A DNA stretch of 22,046 bases, from assembly GCF_037975245.1 (NCBI RefSeq), contig NC_092565.1:1054353-1076398 (forward strand), in the 5' to 3' direction. This document shows, in pieces, positions 18,825-22,046 of this stretch. Position numbers and translations under genes: made by a program. Below the pieces are notes generated by a model. It was not told the DNA's origin, searched no databases, and saw only the letters and a program-made list of their open reading frames with translations. How positions within the stretch are numbered: position 1 is the first letter of the stretch; each line of letters opens with the position of its first letter. The DNA comes from Apostichopus japonicus. Its lineage: Eukaryota; Echinodermata; Holothuroidea; Aspidochirotida; Stichopodidae.

Positions 18825-18854
18825 ATATATCTTGACGAAATCAAGGAGATATAT
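18825..18854 (-). other. AT-rich hairpin (right unit)
   Basis: Mirror of 4261..4290: ATATATCTTGA and TCAAGGAGATATAT around CGAAA on the plus strand. Confidence 0.45.
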
Positions 18855-18894
18855 GAGGAAACTTCTACAATTTGAAGATCGACCGGCGAGACAA

Positions 18895-18989
18895 GACACT
18901 CCCCTTAATATATAATCCGATTCACTCTGCCCACTCATTCTGACCATTGGGTCACACACTTAAGCCAATACCCGTTACACTAAAGTTGA
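18895..18989 (-). promoter_or_regulatory. Spacer promoter-like block 1 (right unit)
   Basis: Mirror of 4126..4220. The complement of TATATATTAAGGGG is at about 18901-18914. Confidence 0.55.
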
Positions 18990-19055
18990 CCATGTTTTGT
19001 TTTTTTTGATATTATTATTATTATTTTTTTTTTGTCAACGTCCTCTGTAACGAAG
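18990..19055 (-). repeat. Terminal A/T-rich junction (right unit)
   Basis: Mirror of 4060..4125, with the same ATTATTATTATTATT interruption of the T-runs. Confidence 0.8.
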
Positions 19056-22046
19056 TCAAAACTCTATGCATGTGTTCGCGTGTCGTTCTGCCGTCTCCGC
19101 CGGGCACATCCCAGCCAGCGCCCGATACATTTCAGTTGACAACGGTCACAACTCTATGCATGTGCTCGTGGGTCGTTCTGCCGTCAACGTCGGGAACACA
19201 CAGGCCAGTACCCGCTACATTAAAATTGACAATGGTCACAACTCTATGCATGTGCTCGTGGGTCGTTCTACCGTCAACGTCGGGCGCACACAGGCCAGTA
19301 CCCGATACATGCAAGTTGACAGTGGTCACAAACTCTATGCATGTGTTCGCGTGTCGTTCTGCCGTCTCCGCCGGGCACATCCCAGCCAGCGCCCGATACA
19401 TTCAAGTTGACAACGGTCACAACTCTATGCATGTGCTCGTGGGTCGTTCTACCGTCAACGTCGGGCGCACACAGGCCAGTACCCGATACATGCAAGTTGA
19501 CAATGGTCACAAACTCTATGCATGTGTTCGCGTGTCGTTCTGCCGTCTCCGCCGGGCACATCCCAGCCAGCGCCCGATACATTCAAGTTGACAACGGTCA
19601 CAACTCTATGCATGTGTTCGCGTGTCGTTCTGCCGTCTCCGCCGGGCACATCCCAGCCAGCGCCCGATACATTAAAGTTGACAACGGTCACAACTCTATG
19701 CATGTGCTCGTGGGTCGTTCTACCGTCAACGTCGGGCGCACACAGGCCAGTACCCGATACATGCAAGTTGACAGTGGTCACAAACTCTATGCATGTGTTC
19801 GCGTGTCGTTCTGCCGTCTCCGCCGGGCACATCCCAGCCAGCGCCCGATACATTCAAGTTGACAACGGTCACAACTCTATGCATGTGTTCGCGTGTCGTT
19901 CTGCCGTCTCCGCCGGGCACATCCCAGCCAGCGCCCGATACATTCAAGTTGACAATGGTCACAACTCTATGCATGTGTTCGCGGGTCGTTCTACCGTCAC
20001 CGTCGGGCACACTTGAGCCAGTACCCGCTTGACTTTTTTTTTTTTTTTTTAAGTCAACGTCTTCTTCAAGGAAGTCCAAATTCTATGCATGTGTTCGTGG
20101 GTCGTTCTGCCGTCTCCGTCGGGCACACACAGGCCAGCGCCCGATACATTCAAGTTGACAGTGGTCAAAACTCTATGCATGTGTTCGCGTGTCGTTCTGC
20201 CGTCTCCGCCGCGCACATCCTAGCCAGCGCCCGATACATTCAAGTTGACGATGGTCACAACACTATGCATGTGTTCGCGTGTCGTTCTGCCGTCTCCGCC
20301 GGGCGCATCCCAGCCAGCGCCCGATACATTCAAGTTGACAACGGTCACAACTCTATGCATGTGCTCGTGGGTCGTTCTACCGTCAACGTCGGGCGCACAC
20401 AGGCCAGTACCCGATTCATGCAAGTTGACAACGGTCACAAACTCTATGCATGTGTTCGCGTGTCGTTCTGCCGTCTCCGCCGGGCACATCCCAGCCAGCG
20501 CCCGATACATTCAAGTTGACAACGGTCACAAACTCTATGCATGTGTTCGCGTGTCGTTCTGCCGTCTCCGCCGGGCACATCCCAGCCAGCGCCCGATACA
20601 TTCAAGTTGACAATGGTCACAACTCTATGCATGTGTTCGCGGGTCGTTCTACCGTCACCGTCGGGCACACTTGAGCCAGTACCCGCTTGACTTTTTTTTT
20701 TTTTTTTTTATGTCAACGTCTTCTTCAAGGAAGTCCAAATTCTATGCATGTGTTCGTGGGTCGTTCTGCCGTCTCCGTCGGGCACACACAGGCCAGCGCC
20801 CGATACATTCAAGTTGACAATGGTCACAACTCTATGCATGTGTTCGCGGGTCGTTCTGCCGTCAACGTCGGGCACACACAGGCCAGTACCCGATACACGC
20901 AAGTTGACAATGGTCACAAACTCTATGCATGTGTTCGCGTGTCGTTCTGCCGTCTCCGCCGCGCACATCCTAGCCAGCGCCCGATACATTAAAGTTGACA
21001 GTGGTCAAAACTCTATGCATGTGTTCGCGTGTCGTTCTGCCGTCTCCGCCGCGCACATCCTAGCCAGCGCCCGATACATTCAAGTTGACGACGGTCACAA
21101 CACTATGAATGTGTTCGCGTGTCGTTCTGCCGTCTCCGCCGGGCGCATCCCAGCCAGCGCCCGATACATTCAAGTTGACAACGGTCACAACTCTATGCAT
21201 GTGCTCGCGGGTCGTTCTGCCGTCAACGTCGGGCGCACACAGGCCAGTACCCGATTCATGCAAGTTGACAACGGTCACAAACTCTATGCATGTGTTCGCG
21301 TGTCGTTCTGCCGTCTCCGCCGGGCACATCCCAGCCAGCGCCCGATACATTCAAGTTGACAACGGTCACAAACTCTATGCATGTGTTCGCGTGTCGTTCT
21401 GCCGTCTCCGCCGGGCACATCCCAGCCAGCGCCCGATACATTCAAGTTGACAATGGTCACAACTCTATGCATGTGTTCGCGGGTCGTTCTACCGTCACCG
21501 TCGGGCACACTTGAGCCAGTACCCGCTTGACTTTTTTTTTTTTTTTATGTCAACGTCTTCTTCAAGGAAGTCCAAATTCTATGCATGTGTTCGTGGGTCG
21601 TTCTGCCGTCTCCGTCGGGCACACAATCAAGCCAGCGCCCGATACATTCAAGTTGACGATGGTCACAACACTATGCATGTGTTCGCGGGTCGTTCTGCCG
21701 TCAACGTCGGGCACACACAGGCCAGTACCCGATACATTCAAGTTGACAACGGTCACAACTCTATGCATGTGCTCGTGGGTCGTTCTACCGTCAACGTCGG
21801 GCGCACACAGGCCAGTACCCGATTCATGCAAGTTGACAACGGTCACAAACTCTATGCATGTGTTCGCGTGTCGTTCTGCCGTCTCCGCCGGGCACATCCC
21901 AGCCAGCGCCCGATACATTCAAGTTGACAACGGTCACAAACTCTATGCATGTGTTCGCGTGTCGTTCTGCCGTCTCCGCCGGGCACATCCCAGCCAGCGC
22001 CCGATACATTCAAGTTGACAATGGTCACAACTCTATGCATGTGTTC
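19038..22046 (-). repeat. rDNA intergenic spacer array of 90-91 bp tandem repeats (right unit)
   Basis: About 33 units, mirroring about 1068..4077 unit by unit with the same order of variants. Its T-tract junctions at about 20034-20050 (T17), 20692-20709 (T18) and 21532-21546 (T15) correspond to A17, A18 and A16 of the left arm. The array runs off the window end. Confidence 0.95.

Larger units (their letters stand above)
12047..22046 (-). repeat. Right arm of a ~10 kb inverted duplication of rDNA
   Basis: Reverse complement of about 1068..11072. It starts just after the gap, inside 28S, and runs outward through ITS2, 5.8S, ITS1, 18S, the promoters and the spacer repeats to the window edge. 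The visible differences are about a dozen single-base indels, a TG dinucleotide indel and one substitution. Confidence 0.97.

Noticed and set aside
1068-22046. Amplified extrachromosomal rDNA palindrome like that of Tetrahymena
   Set aside because: The units converge and are truncated at the centre, no telomere repeats are visible, and the centre is a placeholder gap.

Overview
The window is nuclear ribosomal DNA (rDNA) of an animal and holds no protein-coding gene that I can support. It carries two 35/45S-type units, each reading spacer repeats - promoters - 5'ETS - 18S - ITS1 - 5.8S - ITS2 - 28S (partial). The first unit is on the + strand (1..11946). The second is on the - strand (12047..22046). 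They meet tail to tail across exactly 100 N (11947..12046). The 5.8S and ITS layout, the metazoan 5.8S and the ~1.88 kb 18S are clearly animal. Several diverged 18S/5.8S/28S positions and the GC-rich ITSs remind me of an enoplean (Trichuris/Trichinella-like) nematode. That assignment is from memory and tentative; another fast-evolving protostome is possible.

Layout of the left unit: 1..4077 is an intergenic-spacer array of about 43 units of 90-91 bp, interrupted by A-tract junctions that mark higher-order blocks. 4078..5575 is the promoter-bearing spacer. It has three copies of a promoter-like block (TATATAT followed by AGGGG), a 204-bp tandem duplication and a 311-bp duplication at a 741-bp period. 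5576..6245 is the inferred 5'ETS, 6246..8124 the 18S, 8125..8728 ITS1, 8729..8893 the 5.8S, 8894..9325 ITS2, and 9326..11946 the 5' ~2.6 kb of 28S, ending in the D8 region. All of this should be one RNA polymerase I transcript, processed in the nucleolus.

The right unit mirrors the left: 12047..22046 is the reverse complement of about 1068..11072. The two arms are almost identical down to the order of variant spacer repeats. They differ mainly by single-base indels, many in homopolymers or at conserved rRNA positions, plus one visible substitution and one TG dinucleotide indel. The 100-N gap, both contigs ending inside 28S, and these small indels make a scaffolding or assembly inversion the most likely explanation of the palindrome; a biological tail-to-tail rDNA palindrome is the less likely alternative.

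The most interesting biology is in the spacer. The 90-bp repeats, especially the units just after each A-tract, share sequence with the region immediately upstream of the promoter-like blocks. This suggests an enhancer-type array that grew out of promoter-upstream DNA, as is known for some animal rDNA spacers.
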